Shown here: positions 1 through 11,004 of the stretch, piece by piece
Numbering within the stretch: position 1 is the stretch's first letter
Layout of the letters: the number at the start of each line of letters is the position of its first letter
Origin: Petunia secreta
Lineage: Eukaryota > Streptophyta > Magnoliopsida > Solanales > Solanaceae
DNA: 64,000 nucleotides
Reading direction: 5' to 3'
NCBI GenBank assembly: GCA_029990175.1
Contig: JARKIP010000053.1
Span: 16,634,001-16,698,000, forward strand
Notes under the pieces: generated by a model
Told to the model about the DNA's origin: nothing
The model's database searches: none
The model's input: only the letters and a program-made list of their open reading frames with translations
Program-made: the position numbers and the translations under genes

Positions 1-1
1 C

Positions 2-1000
2 TTCATTCCAGTGAGGACTACTTATACCTCGGAGCGTCTGGCTCGTATCTTCATTGAGCAGATTGTGAGATTGCATGGTGCTCCTGTTTCTATCATTTCT
101 GACCAAGGTGCTCAGTTCACAGCTCAGTTTTGGAGATCTTTTCCGAGAGAGCTGGGTAGTCGGGTCGATCTCAGCACTGCATTTCACCCGCAGACTGATG
201 GCCAGTCTGAGCGGACCATTCAGATCCTCGAGGATATGTTGAGGGCGTGTGCTATTGATTTTGGAGGCCATTGGGATAGCCATTTGCCGCTAGCAGAGTT
301 TGCGTATAATAATAGCTATCAGGCTTCTATCCAGATGGCTCCGTTTGAGGCATTGTATGGTCGGATATGTCGCTCGCCTATCGGTTGGTTTGAGTCTGGT
401 GAGGTCCAGGTGTTGGGGCCCGATTTGGTGCAGCAGACCTTAGATAAGGTCCGGGTTATTCAGGATCGACTCCGCACGGCTCAGAGCCGGCAGATATCGT
501 ATGCAGATCAGAGGCGGAGAGATCTTGAGTTCATGGTTGGGGACCGGGTATTCCTCAGAGTGTCGCCCATGAAGGGTGTTATGAGATTTGGGAAGAAAGG
601 CAAGCTCAGTCCTAGGTTCATTGGGCCTTTTGAGATATTGGAGCGCGTTGGCGCCGTTGCTTATAGACTGGCTTTGCCTCCATCTCTGTCTGTTCATCCG
701 GTGTTCCATGTGTACATGCTCCGGAAGTATGTTCACGATCTGTCTCATGTGGTCGATATGGCTTCCGTGGAGGTAGATGGCGACTTAGCTTATTCGGAGG
801 AGCCTATTGCTATTGTGGCTAGAGAGGTCCGTAAGATGAGATCGAAGGTAATCCCGCTTGTGAGAGTTCAGTGAGGGCATCACTCCATTGCCGAGGCCAC
901 TTGGGAGCTTGAGTCCGAGATGCGTGAGAGGCATCCGCGCTTGTTCGATGATTCAGGTATGAAATCCTTGTATTTTCTAAGCCTGAATTTGCATTTTTAA
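2..1000 (+). pseudogene. Ty3 integrase C-terminal half with chromodomain-like tail (partial)
   Basis: This is the C-terminal part of a gag-pol polyprotein, read in one frame from base 2. Visible are the second catalytic Asp of the DDE core (ISDQGAQF), the core Glu (TDGQSER), the family motif FEALYGRICRSPIGWF, and the GPF-type C-terminal module (SPRFIGPFEI, HPVFHVYMLRK). A group II chromodomain-like tail ends in ATWELE...HPRLFDD. Integrase inserts the cDNA into chromatin, and this tail type is linked to targeting heterochromatin in chromoviruses. One in-frame TGA (872-874) lies at the start of the chromodomain-like tail, after which the frame stays open to TAA at 998-1000. The N-terminal half is outside the window. 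Confidence 0.9.
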
Positions 1001-1087
1001 GTTTTATTGATTTCGGGTGGTACCGAGGGGTCCTCGAAATCCGTGCCAGCTCCGTGGCTAGTGTGTGGATCCTACCTTAGACTTAGG

Positions 1088-1125
1088 CTCGTCCGAGGAC
1101 GGCCGAGAGTCTAAGTGGGGGAGAA
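1088..1125 (+). promoter_or_regulatory. G1 pre-PPT hairpin and polypurine tract
   Basis: An inverted repeat at 1088-1107 (8-nt arms around AGGA, 7 of 8 pairs) is followed by a purine-rich tract ending GGGGGAGAA directly before the LTR. The polypurine tract primes plus-strand cDNA synthesis in LTR retrotransposons. The same hairpin position and loop occur in G2, G3 and G4. Confidence 0.75.
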
Positions 1126-3962
1126 TGTAACGACCCTCAAATAGTCGTTACAGGATCCGAGACCTCAATTTGCGTGTCGACAGTCCCAAAAGCTCCGTTA
1201 GGTCATTTATGACCCGTCTGTGAAATCTGAGTCGAAACGGAGTCCGTTTGATAGGTTTTCGAGAAAAGGATCCGTTTATGAAATTCCGGAAAGGAATTTG
1301 GGGTTTCGATAGGTCGTTTTGAGTAAACGAACTCCGATGGAAAATCCGAGCGCACCGTTAGGTCCGTCTCGTCATTTATGATATGTAGCAACCTTCAAAA
1401 TTGAAAACGAACCTCGTTTGATAGGACTTTTGATAAAGTCCCCGTTTCGGAAGTTTAAAAGAGTTAAAAGAGGTTTCCGAGCTCGATTTGAGCAAATGAG
1501 CTCCGATGAGAGATCCGAAAGTTCCGTTAGGTTCGTATAGTCATTTGTGACTTGTAGCAACTTTCAGAATTGGATTCCGAGGTCGTTTGGTTAAATTTCG
1601 CTATTTTGGCGAAAGTCGAAAATTGAACCTTTACCGTGGGACCTACTTTTTGAGTTCTGGAGGTCCGAATTGAGTTCCGTCTTGACGAGCATGTCACCCA
1701 AGTATTTTATAGCTTGTGTGAAAAATTTGGGATCATTCCGAACTTAGTAGGGTCCCGTTTTGCCACTAAAACAGTAGAAAATCTGGTGCGACTTTTCTGT
1801 TCTGTTTTGGCGCAAACAGCCGGATAAAAGCTGCGTTTCCGGCCAATCCGTAAGGAATTAGGAAAAACTCAAAACATGAAAGTTGTAGCCCTTTGAGTTG
1901 TGGTTCTAATGGCACCGGTTTCAGGTCATTTGGACATTCCTATCAAAAGTTATGATTTTTTCAAAAGAAGCTGTCACAGAGGCAAAAAAACTGCTATAAA
2001 AAGGCCATTTCGGGCCATTTCGGTTCATAACTTATAAAAATCATTTGGTGAGCTCTTGAGGCGATTTTTGGGTATTTCTTGAAGACCCAATCATACTTAC
2101 ACTTAAGGTAAGCCCTTTCAATCCATCTTTATGTTGATTAACACAAGAATCAAAGGGTTGATTCTTGGAAATGGGTTAGAACCCTAGATTCTTAAGAATT
2201 GGGGAAAGACATCGAGCAAGGCTCGCATGTGGAATCTAAGTGTACTTTTGGACTCACGGGAGCGTGGGGAGTCCGAAAAAGTACATTTTGTAAATTTAGG
2301 GCTCGGCCCTACCCGGGGGCATTTTGGTAATTTTTACCCTAGGATGCCTATAGGCTTAAATAGCTATAATTGAGCACTCATATGTACATTTTGGTAATTT
2401 TTACCCTAGGATGCCTAGTGGAGAGTCCTTCGCGGACAAGGCGAGCGGGAAAGGAGATTCTTCCCGGCATTTGAGCCCGAATTTCGAGGTAAGTGAGACT
2501 TGACCTCTATTGTGCTTGTGGACTCTTCCTTCATGCTAGTATGCTTCATGTACGCATATATATACCTAACAATGGTTAGGATTAATGATGTGAATTACTT
2601 GCTATTATTGTTTGTTATAAATAGCGAGATTGTGACTCGACCGAGGTATGTGCCGGTCTAAACGCTACGTCGAGGTAGCTTAAATTTATATCGTAGTAAC
2701 GCTTGCTACGCCATGCTTAGATAGCAAGAACTTGGGACATGGCCGAGGATGTTGCCGGCATGTCATGATAAATGTCTTGCTGAGGATTTTGCCGGCTTTT
2801 GTATGATATTGGTACTTGATTTGTTCACGTGCCGAGTTGGGTAGTGCTGTCTATACGTAACCTTGGGTTGGACGACATGGGAGTAGGGATTGTACCCCCA
2901 AACTGTGGTCGGGTTAACCTTCGCCTTACGTTCAGCTAGCATAACCAACCTGGGTTACGGTGACTGTGAAATATTATCGTTATTAATATTTCTGTTATTA
3001 TTTCTGTTATTGTTATTAATGTCGTGGATATTAATACTGTTAGAGGGACACTTGACAGGGGGTGTGGTGTCGCCTATACTATGAGATGTGTCACACTTGA
3101 CAGGGGGTGTGGTGTGGACACTTGATCTTTGAGATGTGACACACTTGACAGGGGGTGTGGTGTGGTCACTTGATTTATTGAGATACGACGCACTTGACAG
3201 GGGGTGTGGTGCGATCGTAGACAGATTTGAGATGAGCCAACGACTACGGGTCGTTGGTCTACTTATTCATGATGGTGATAGTGACTTCGGGTCACGGTAT
3301 ATGGTTGATACTTAGTAGTGGTGTTGCTAGTCCATCGTAGGTCTAGGTTAGTCGGTACGGGAGTAGAGATTGGACCTCCAAACCGCCGCTGAGTTGACCT
3401 ATGCCTTACGTTGGATGGGCATAATCCTTGAGACTTCTGGTTACTACTTGTGTGTATGGAATGTGTTACATCTATTTGTGATTTCACTACTTTATTGTAT
3501 GATTACTATAGTATGTTGTTGCTTATGATGCATGTAGCGACTTGTCCCGCAAGGGTACCTTAGCGGGCCTGTCGGTGATCTTACTGGGCTTCGGCTCATA
3601 ACTTACTCTGCTACGTGCGCAGGTCCTTCATCCAGTCAGCAGCCCGGAAGTTAGCGGTTCCCGAGGCTTCTGAGACTTTTGATTGAGGTGAGCCGACCAC
3701 ACAGACCGTGGTGGCATACCGCCGGAGTCACTTAGAGATAGGACTCAGATTTCTTTGATGTATATTCATACTTTATTGAGTCACTCTTAGAATGCTCCAA
3801 TTCTTTTGTGGATTTATTCTTTTGGAATTCACCCTTTTATATTTATATATCCATTTATGATCTTTTCACATTATTGTTCTTTTCCGCATCTTGTTTCATT
3901 GGTTCGCCTAGGCAAATGTTGTTTAGGTGCCATTACGAGCCCTTGGAAATTGGGTCGTGACA
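1126..3962 (+). repeat. 3' LTR of G1 (about 2.84 kb)
   Basis: The LTR has TG...CA ends, directly follows the polypurine tract, and ends GGGTCGTGACA like the other Ty3 families here. The U3 part (about 1190-1600) contains diverged modules of the type CTCCGATG...GTTAGGT...TTTATGA, about 165 bp apart; related modules are in the U3 of G2-G4. Two nearly identical stretches with TTTTGGTAATTTTTACCCT occur near 2322 and 2391. A 45-49 bp tandem repeat lies at 3048-3215. The polymerase II promoter should be in this LTR, but I cannot place a TATA box with confidence. Confidence 0.85.
3048..3215 (+). repeat. 45-49 bp tandem repeat inside G1 LTR (4 copies)
   Basis: Four copies of ACTTGACAGGGGGTGTGGTG begin near 3049, 3094, 3142 and 3190. 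They are separated by variable GAGATGTG-like spacers, giving periods of about 45, 48 and 49 bp. Confidence 0.85.
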
Positions 3963-3999
3963 GTTGGAGGCTCTTTTTTACAATATTTATTCCACATGA

Positions 4000-6599
4000 A
4001 ATCAACCATAAAAACTTGGTAGTCTTTAATATCCACCAAAGCTTAGCAAAGAGAGCCTTGGATATATCAAATAATGACCTGAGCTTAGACTACCCTATTT
4101 TGTGGGCAAGCAAATATTTTTCCATGAAACCAAGTGTCTTCTCCTCCCTTCTTCCTTGTTACTCTAGAAAAACCTTGCAAATATTTTGTGCAAGTGTGCC
4201 GAAACATGCTTTGGAGGATCCAACACTGAAAGCATATGAATGGGCATGCTCTGTAATGCACTGACAATCAGTGTTGCCTTACCTCCACAGGACAGAAGCT
4301 TCTCTTTCCAAGATTACAATTTAGCATTCACCTTCTTGATCAAATCATCATAGTAGCACTTCTTCCTCCTTCTATAGACTATAAGACACCCCAAATAAGT
4401 AAAAGGAAATACTCCCATTGCAAAATCTGTAATAACACCCATAGACTGGACTAAAACACTTGACACTTTAGAATGCATATAGAACAAACTCTTGCCCTTG
4501 TTAATCATCTGTCCCGAAATCTGCTCATATTTGGTCAACACTTCTATTACTTTCCTCAACGAATATGACTCAATAGAAGCAAAGATTATGGTGTCATCAA
4601 CATAAGCAAGGTGATTCAAAGGAGTGGACAACTTAGGCATGCCATAACCAATAAATTTCTTATCCTCAAACAGGCTGTTCAAAATCCTTGACAGCACCTC
4701 AAATGATAAAATGAACAAAGCTGGTGAAACAAGATCACCTTGCTTAACACCTCTAAGAGAATGAGAAAAACCTGAAGCCTGACTATTAACTAGTACTGAA
4801 TACCAGCTATTCGACAATAATCTCCATATCATATTGATAAAGTGTTCTGCAAATCCCATCATTCTCGGCACATGCAATAGAAATTTCCAAGATACCCTGT
4901 CATATCCCTTGGCCATATCTAGCTTAATGATCACATTAGCTGGTTTACCTCTTTTCCTAATGTCTGTGACTATTTCCTGTGTAAGAAGGATATTTTCAAA
5001 ACTTCTCCTACCTTTCACAAAGCCCCCACTGATTAGAAGATATCAACATAGGAAGAATTTTCTCCAACCTATCATGCATCACCTTGGAAATCACCTTATT
5101 TGTAAAGTTGCTCAAACTTATAGGCGTCATGTCCGAAAATGTCTGAACCAGCGACTTCTTAGGCAAAAACACAAGGTTGGTATGAGCGATGAGTTTAGGC
5201 AGCGAGGCACCATCAAAGAAGGCCAGAACCATATTGCATATATCAATACCAACACTATCCTAGCACACTTGGAAGAAAATCCCAGTAAACCATCCGGACC
5301 ACCAGCACTGCTGCCACTCGGAGCAAAAACAACCTATTTTACTCTTTCAATCGTTAGGTACCTGAAAAGATCTTGATTCTGATCAATTGATACCATAGGA
5401 GGAACATTTTGGAGTAGCTCAAAATCAACTGGATCCTCCCCCTGTGCAAACTGACCCTGATAAAATTGGCAAGCAGATCCAGAGATCAATTCTTGATTGT
5501 CAATCCAATTCCCATTGCCATCCTGTATTCTTGTAATCTGTAATTTCTTCCACTTTCCATTAACATGATTATGATAAAAATTTCATATTCCTGTCCCCTT
5601 CAGAAAACCAAGTAAAACATGATTTGTGCTTCGAATATTTCTCTTCCATGCTATAGTATTTTTTGAGCTTAGGCCCATTTTTAATACTACCCTATTCTCA
5701 ACTGATAACTCTTCTTCAAACAACATCTCTTTAATCTTCACAATATAATAGTATCTCTGCTCCACTTTAACAGTGCCCATTTAATGTTCTTTATCTTCTA
5801 TTTGAACACTAAGAAAGGATCACCAACAAAATCGGCCTTCCAATGTTCTCTCACGACAACATTGAAAGTCAGCCTAAAAATTCAAGAACTTGAAAAGATG
5901 TACAACACCCTCCTTACAAGTTAATAATAAAGGAGCATGATCAGATTCGGTGCGTATAAGGTGTTCCACTTCCAGAGATTGAAACACATTTTGGAACTGA
6001 ACATTCACAAGTATCCTGTCCAATCTCTCAAAAATACATTCAGCATTAGGTCTCCCATTCCTCCAAGTGAAAGGGCTACCCTTAAAACCAACATCAAACA
6101 AGCCACTAGAGTTGACACAAAAGGAAAAATCCTCAGTCTTGAGGAGCCACTGGTAGCCCTCAAATCTTTTCTTTCTCACTAAGAACAACATTAAAATACC
6201 GTCCAACTAGCCAAGGCAGCTCAATGTCACTAGCAATATAGTATAAATTAACCCACAACTCCAATCTTTCCATTGCACTATATGTTGCATACACAAAAGT
6301 TACCACCATATGTTGGGCAATATCTTGATGCAGTAACTTCAGAGTAAGTTGCTGGGCAGTATCACTAATTACCTTCCACTGGACAACTACATCTAAGAAG
6401 ACCCAAATCTTCCCACTCTAAGTTATATAACGAAGCTTCCATACCCAACCTTCTCCTATATCTTTGAATATATCTCGAGTGTTGAAATACTCCATAAGTG
6501 CAATCACAAAAAAATCACGCTCTCTATACATATAATGACTCTTTGAAAGGCTTTCTGAGTATTAACAGACCTTATATTCCATATGAGAGCTTTAATCAT
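4000..6599 (-). pseudogene. LINE copy 1 ORF2 (endonuclease and reverse transcriptase), decayed
   Basis: ORF2 starts at an ATG (6597-6599) that shares its A with the ORF1 stop. The AP-endonuclease region (about 5874-6599) shows IWNIRSVNTQ near its start, SPFTWRNGRPNAECIFERLD and a C-terminal SDHAPLLL, the expected DNase I-fold order. The reverse transcriptase (about 4314-5232) shows ISLSNFTNKV, KLDMAKGYDRVSWKFL (first catalytic Asp), GVKQGDLVSPALF and the active site YVDD (4592-4603). L1 enzymes usually have F/YADD here; LINE copy 2 also has a Val. Frames are broken between endonuclease and RT and inside both. The RNase H end is cut off by G1. Confidence 0.88.
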
Positions 6600-8750
6600 C
6601 ATTTAGACTTGGATACAACGCTTTTGGGCAATATTTTTCTTGGCTCCTGAGGCGGATTCTGCTTCTAGCCTTTCTTGCCTTCCTTTATAGTAGTTCTTGG
6701 TGAAAAATCACCCCTTTTTGCCATTTGTGGAATGTTTCCAGCTATGGATTCATCATCACCCTCATCTTTTATTTGTTGTTGCTCAATTATTGCTTGTTGA
6801 AGAGTTCCAAAATTTACATTATGAGTAACCAAGTCATGAAGTACCTGTTTTAGAGATTTCACTGGAACATTAACTTTTAACTCCATTGTCGGATTAGTCC
6901 CTGAGACACAAGTAATTGGGACAACTTCTATAGCACCAGTGCTGAACAGTCATCACAAGTTCATCACTCTCCTTGCCTGGAGGACTGTGAACAAGATCAA
7001 CTTCTGGCTCCAAATTACCAACGACCTAATTATCCTTAGTAGCTAATGCAGTAACTGGAGAACTGCCAATATTCTTCTCTTGTCCCTGAGTCTGGACATC
7101 AACGCAGCACCTTTACCCGACACCACTATCTCCCCTACCTCCTAATTCTTTGGATGATCCATAAATGAAGTTGATACCCACTCCTTTGTGTACCCTGATC
7201 AATAGAATTCACTTTTTTACAATCTTCAACATTGTTTCCATTAACATTTGTAGTTGATTTCATTTTTTCCTTATTTTTCTTTTGTACTGAAGTAGTAGCA
7301 AGATTAAGATTAGAATTACCTTTAACAATAGTATCAACCTTATCATCCTTCTCAGCATCAACCTGCTTTTCCACTAAATCATCCTCTTTAACCTCATCAG
7401 CAAGTGTCTGGAATGAATTTGTACTAGCAATCTTAACTTGAACATTCTCTTTATTTTGCACTAGGACAATTTCTTTTCCAACTCCTTCATCTATAATATG
7501 ACCCTTATTGTCCCTTTTATGTTTGTTTGTTCTCCTTTGAATCCACCCTTGTGTTGCTTGATTAACAATTGGCTTTCCAACCACCTTACCACTAGTTAAG
7601 ACTTTTTTAATAGCTGCAGCAGTGCCAACAATTTCCTTCCCAGACAAATCATTCGCAGTGTCATCTTGTTGTTTCCTGTACAATTCAGGGTGAATAATCC
7701 AACATTCCATCTAATTGTGACATTGCTTGTTACAATTCTTGCAATATCTAAGCATATAGTCACAATTAATTCTAATCCACTTGGATTGCTCAGTTCCAGT
7801 TTCATCATCTTCTTCCACTGTTTTAATCCTATACGGGAACTTACCCAACAGATCAACCTCTACTTTGCACAACTTGGTCGTGTACCATTCAACGTTGCAG
7901 CGTCAACATGCAATGGTCTTCCCACTGCCTTTGCTAACGAAAAAGATATTGCTTCCAAAAAAATTAGGAGGCAACTCAAGTAAGGAAATCCAACAATGGC
8001 AAAAACAGTTTCTTCATCAGGCTTCCACTAAGGATTCCACTTTGTACACCTCATCTGCCAATAATCACTTTGAGCATTCAAGTAAAATGCAGGGTTTGAT
8101 AATAAGTGAATATAATCCTCCATCAATGACGATTTGATCAAAATATGGTTGTCTTCAATCAACCCAACTTCTTGGCTATTGTCAAGATTTTCAGACTGTT
8201 GCTATAGGGAGCTTGCACATAAAGTCTCTAAAAGTATTGGCAATAGCCAAGACTTTCAGTTCCGTTGCAAAGGGAACACATACACTGAAAATAACTAAAC
8301 ATATTGGCAATGGCAAAGAATTTAAACTCTATTGCAATAACCAATTTAGAAAAAGTCTATGCAACTCTTGGCAATAGCCAAAACTTTACGCTCTTAGAAC
8401 AAGGACATTTTATTTCACACTGAATAGGAATAACTTCACGTAATTCTTGAATATTAGGTTTTCTATAAGAAAACTTTCCTAGCACTGCATGTTGTAAGCG
8501 TTGTTCAACAATAGAATGTTTAACTTCATGTTTCTTCCAACACATAAGTGGTTCACCATGTAAATATTCAATGGGTTTGTTTGGAACAACATCTAGGTTT
8601 TGTATGAGAGCATTTAGTGCTTGGGTTTAACAAGGTTAGCTTAAGGTTGTGGAAGAATAGGGTTTTGGGGTGTGGAATTTCTAGTGGGGAGGGGTGGGAA
8701 CGGCTGACCAACCTCGTGGGGAGGCTGGCCAGCGGCCGTGGTGGCTATGG
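6599..8750 (-). pseudogene. LINE copy 1 ORF1 (DUF4283-like, zinc knuckle), decayed
   Basis: ORF1 of plant L1 elements encodes an RNA-binding protein that forms the retrotransposition particle. The stop TGA (6599-6601) overlaps the ORF2 ATG by one base. Recognisable parts on the minus strand are a Lys/Asp/Val-rich linker (7135-7710), a CCHC-like knuckle ending ECWIIHPELYRKQQ (about 7680-7750), and the DUF4283-like region (about 7790-8545), where copy 2 has KQYIFLLAKEVGRPLHVDA. The region is split over several frames and carries a tandem-repeat insertion at about 8168-8399. The N-terminal Pro-rich part matches copy 2 up to about 8750; I cannot fix the start codon. Confidence 0.8.
8168..8399. 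repeat. Insertion in LINE copy 1 made of about 65-bp repeats with TTGGCAATAGCCAA palindromes
   Basis: LINE copy 2 runs straight from the equivalent of about 8167 to about 8400 (near 22130), while copy 1 has about 230 extra bases. These contain TTGGC at 8172, 8237, 8304 and 8368 (periods 65, 67, 64), each inside a TTGGC-AAT-AGCCAA-type palindrome or a derivative. The outermost palindromes also make the insert look like a small terminal-inverted-repeat element. I do not recognise the family. Confidence 0.7.
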
Positions 8751-8982
8751 GTGACCGCTAGAAGAAGAACAACGGAAAAAGCCCAAGTAAGAACGCCTTC
8801 TGCCTAGATAAAGAGAGAGAAAACACAATTAAAGAGATTATTTGTTTTTCTCTTTCATACTTTATTTCCTTTTTTTCCCTCTTCTTCCTCCTCCTCCCTT
8901 ACTCCTCATTCTTTTCTTTTTCTTCTACAAACTTTATTTTTGTTTAGTTTACCATTTTCGTCTTCTTTCTCTTTATTTCTTT

Positions 8983-9375
8983 GAACATCGGGAGAGATAT
9001 TCAGACTAAATTTAGAACATCTCTCAGATGTTCCGACTATCTCTCAAATGTTCTGACCAGATTAAGAATATCATTAAGAGATGTTCAGAACATCAATCCA
9101 AATTTTTGAATTTCCGGCGGGATATTCTGGCTATATCTCAGGATGTTTTGAACATTTCCTTAGATGTTTGGAACATCTCTCGAGAAGTGCCGGTCTTCCG
9201 ATCATTTCTCCAGATATTCCGGTGACCTAGCCAGAGAGATGTTCGAAACATCATGTGAGATGCTCGGAACATCCAAAGAGATCGTCGGAGTATCTTGCCG
9301 AAAGTACAAAAATCTGAATGGATGTTCAGAATATCTTTTTATTGATGTTCGGAATCTGGTCGAAATATTTTGAGA
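8983..9375. repeat. Degenerate array of GAACATC / GATGTTC palindromes
   Basis: About 390 bp hold many copies of GAACATC and its complement GATGTTC, often paired (for example GAACATCTCTCAGATGTTC at 9018 and GATGTTCAGAACATC at 9080), with spacers rich in TCTC. The spacing is about 20-30 bp and irregular. Short open frames here (9028-9225 and 9164-9373) reflect the repeat and show no known domain. I do not recognise the element. Confidence 0.7.
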
Positions 9376-9787
9376 GATGGTCGGAATGAGGGATGATGAG
9401 AAGGGTGGAAGAGGCGGAGAAAGGAGGAGAAGGGCGGAGGAGGGAGGATGAATGAGGAGAAGGGAAGAGGAGGAGGGAGGAGGAAGAGGTGGAAGGGGAA
9501 AGAGTAGGTGAATAGGGGTTTTATATAAATCAAAGAACTTTGGGGCTACTAAAAATTAGTCATTTGCACTAATTTTAAACAAGGCCTTCCACTATATTAT
9601 TAAAACTTGAGAATATGTGCATACAAGAAAAGATTTGGGAGGACCTTTTAACCAAATATCCTATTATAGCCAAATAAATTAAATAAAAAATAAAAAGGAA
9701 AAGATATAAACAAATAAGATTTTTAAATATATAAAATCTACAAAATATTGACACATGGCAATGGTGGCAACATTTTCAGAAAAGAAA
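9376..9787. other. Intergenic: purine-rich tract and AT-rich DNA
   Basis: About 9385-9505 is an almost pure purine tract on the plus strand built from GGAGGAGAAGG-like units. It is followed by AT-rich sequence with no gene or recognised repeat. Confidence 0.6.
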
Positions 9788-9789
9788 TA

Positions 9790-10048
9790 CTCCCTCTGTT
9801 TCAGAATGGATGAACCTTTTCGCTTTTCGAGAGTCAAACTGGATGAACTTTGACTAACAATTTAAGATGATTCTTTTCATCATATTAATATGCGAAGAGT
9901 TTCATGTTATAGTACTTTTCATATAGTTTTTGAATATGCAAATTTTTATTTGAAAATATTAATTTAATATAGTCTAATTTAGATTCAAAGATTAGTCAAA
10001 TTGACTTTCAAAAAGTGAAAAGGTTCATCTTTTTTGAAACGGAAGGAG
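9790..10048. mobile_element. Stowaway-like MITE, 259 bp
   Basis: The ends are long inverted repeats: CTCCCTCTGTTTC...GATGAACCTTTT on the left, and AAAAGGTTCATC...GAAACGGAAGGAG on the right. A TA dinucleotide flanks each side (9788-9789 and 10049-10050). The CTCCCTCYGT terminus and TA target duplication are typical of Stowaway (Tc1/mariner-related) MITEs. It has no coding capacity and would need a mariner transposase in trans. Confidence 0.9.
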
Positions 10049-10050
10049 TA

Positions 10051-10560
10051 CTAAATTTAGCTTACACACTCGCCTATTTTGATTGAAATCACGCGCACGC
10101 CAGCTGTGCAAAGAAGGTGTGTCTTAAACATACTTTTTTAAACTATGTAAAGGTACACCCGAATATAGTTGGTGTGTCAAAGAGATTTCAACCCAAGTAC
10201 AAGGGGTAACGTATGTATTCAGTCTTGTTTTTATTAAAGCTGCCTTGTGGTTCAAAATAAAATGGGATAGTTGCCTTGCCAAGCGAGACCCCTTCTCCAG
10301 TTCAAACTCTACAATGGCTTGGAGTTCAATTCAAACTTAGAAAAGTGAAACTCCAAGAAGTAAACTTGAGTTTGTACATGAACAAGTGAAACTCCCTGAC
10401 AAAGTTGTGGAGTTCAATCTCAAACAAGCGAAACTCCAAAACACTGTCCGGAGCTTGAACTAGAACAAGTGGAACTCCAGAACACTCAATGAAGAGGGAG
10501 AGCTAAGAGAACAGAAATATCCTTTCACGTTTAGTTTGATAGAAAACTAATTATTCTTAC
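10051..10560. other. Intergenic with GAACTCC/GGAGTTC motif array (about 10240-10500)
   Basis: From about 10290 to 10490 the motif GTGAAACTCC or GGAGTTCAA recurs every 30-50 bp (for example ACAAGTGAAACTCC at about 10385 and GTGGAGTTCAATCTCAAAC at about 10408). The motif resembles the one in 11260-11720, which suggests one larger diverged element interrupted by the second MITE. No gene is visible. Confidence 0.55.
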
Positions 10561-10746
10561 GATAGTGAAATTTTGATGAATAACCACTGTGTGAAATGCC
10601 AAGTAATAAAAAGTCACTATTGCAAAATCATTAATTAGACCTTTAGCAATTTAGATAGTGAAATTCTGATGAATAGCCACTAAGTGAACTGCTAAGTAAT
10701 AAAAAGTCATTACTGCAAAATCATTTATTAGACCTTCAGCAATCTA
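10561..10746. repeat. 93-bp tandem duplication
   Basis: Two adjacent units of 93 bp (10561-10653 and 10654-10746) both begin GATAGTGAAATT and contain AAGTAATAAAAAGTCA and TTAGACCTT. They differ at about a dozen positions and have no length difference, so the duplication is old. The second Stowaway MITE starts directly after it. Confidence 0.9.
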
Positions 10747-10749
10747 GTA

Positions 10750-11002
10750 ATCCCTCCGGTCCATATTATTTGATGTTTTGGGTGTTTTCATGCGTATTAA
10801 GAAAATCACCTTTTTAGCATTAATTAGCAATGTAATTGACTATATTAGCCCCTATTGAAGCTATTATTACTTAGCATTTTGTTTAAAGTCATTTATTAGC
10901 AAGGGGTGACATTGTAAAATTCCATCTTGATTTCTGAAAAGATCAAATATTGTGGACCAAAAAAAATAGGCTAAAACATCAAATAAAATGGACCGGATGG
11001 AG
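10750..11002. mobile_element. Stowaway-like MITE, 253 bp
   Basis: The inverted termini are ATCCCTCCGGTCCATATTAT...GATGTTTT on the left, and AAAACATC...GGACCGGATGGAG on the right. TA flanks are at 10748-10749 and 11003-11004. It belongs to a different subfamily from the MITE at 9790, because the inner repeat is TGATGTTTT instead of GATGAACCTTTT. Confidence 0.9.
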
Positions 11003-11004
11003 TA

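Larger units (their letters stand above)
1..3962 (+). mobile_element. Ty3/gypsy element G1, 3' part (Tekay/Del-like chromovirus)
   Basis: The window opens inside the integrase of a Ty3/gypsy polyprotein. The order is integrase C-terminal half, chromodomain-like tail, hairpin, polypurine tract (1111-1125) and a 3' LTR (1126-3962) that starts TGTAACGACC and ends GGGTCGTGACA. The sequence right after the LTR matches the RNase H-proximal part of LINE copy 2 near 26580 in reverse orientation, so G1 is inserted in LINE copy 1. Its 5' LTR and the other side of the target site lie outside the window, so the target duplication cannot be checked. The integrase frame is the best preserved Ty3 coding stretch here, with one stop, which suggests a fairly young copy. 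Confidence 0.9.
3963..8960 (-). mobile_element. L1-type LINE, copy 1 (interrupted by G1)
   Basis: Read on the minus strand, this is a plant L1 retrotransposon: 5' UTR and ORF1 on the right, then endonuclease and reverse transcriptase on the left. It aligns by eye with LINE copy 2 (12016-28933) almost throughout. The RNase H end and 3' UTR are missing because G1 is inserted at 3962/3963, and that part should lie left of the window. The 5' end is uncertain. Similarity to copy 2 is clear to about 8770, and the pyrimidine- and purine-rich stretch up to about 8960 may still be 5' UTR. Many frameshifts and stops make it non-functional. Confidence 0.88.

Noticed and set aside
8983..9375. CRISPR-like array
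   Set aside because: The repeats are short, degenerate and in both orientations, without constant spacers, and the window is plant nuclear DNA.
9339..9533. Phe/Pro-rich minus-strand frame resembling an extensin
   Set aside because: It is translation of the purine tract on the opposite strand; low complexity only.
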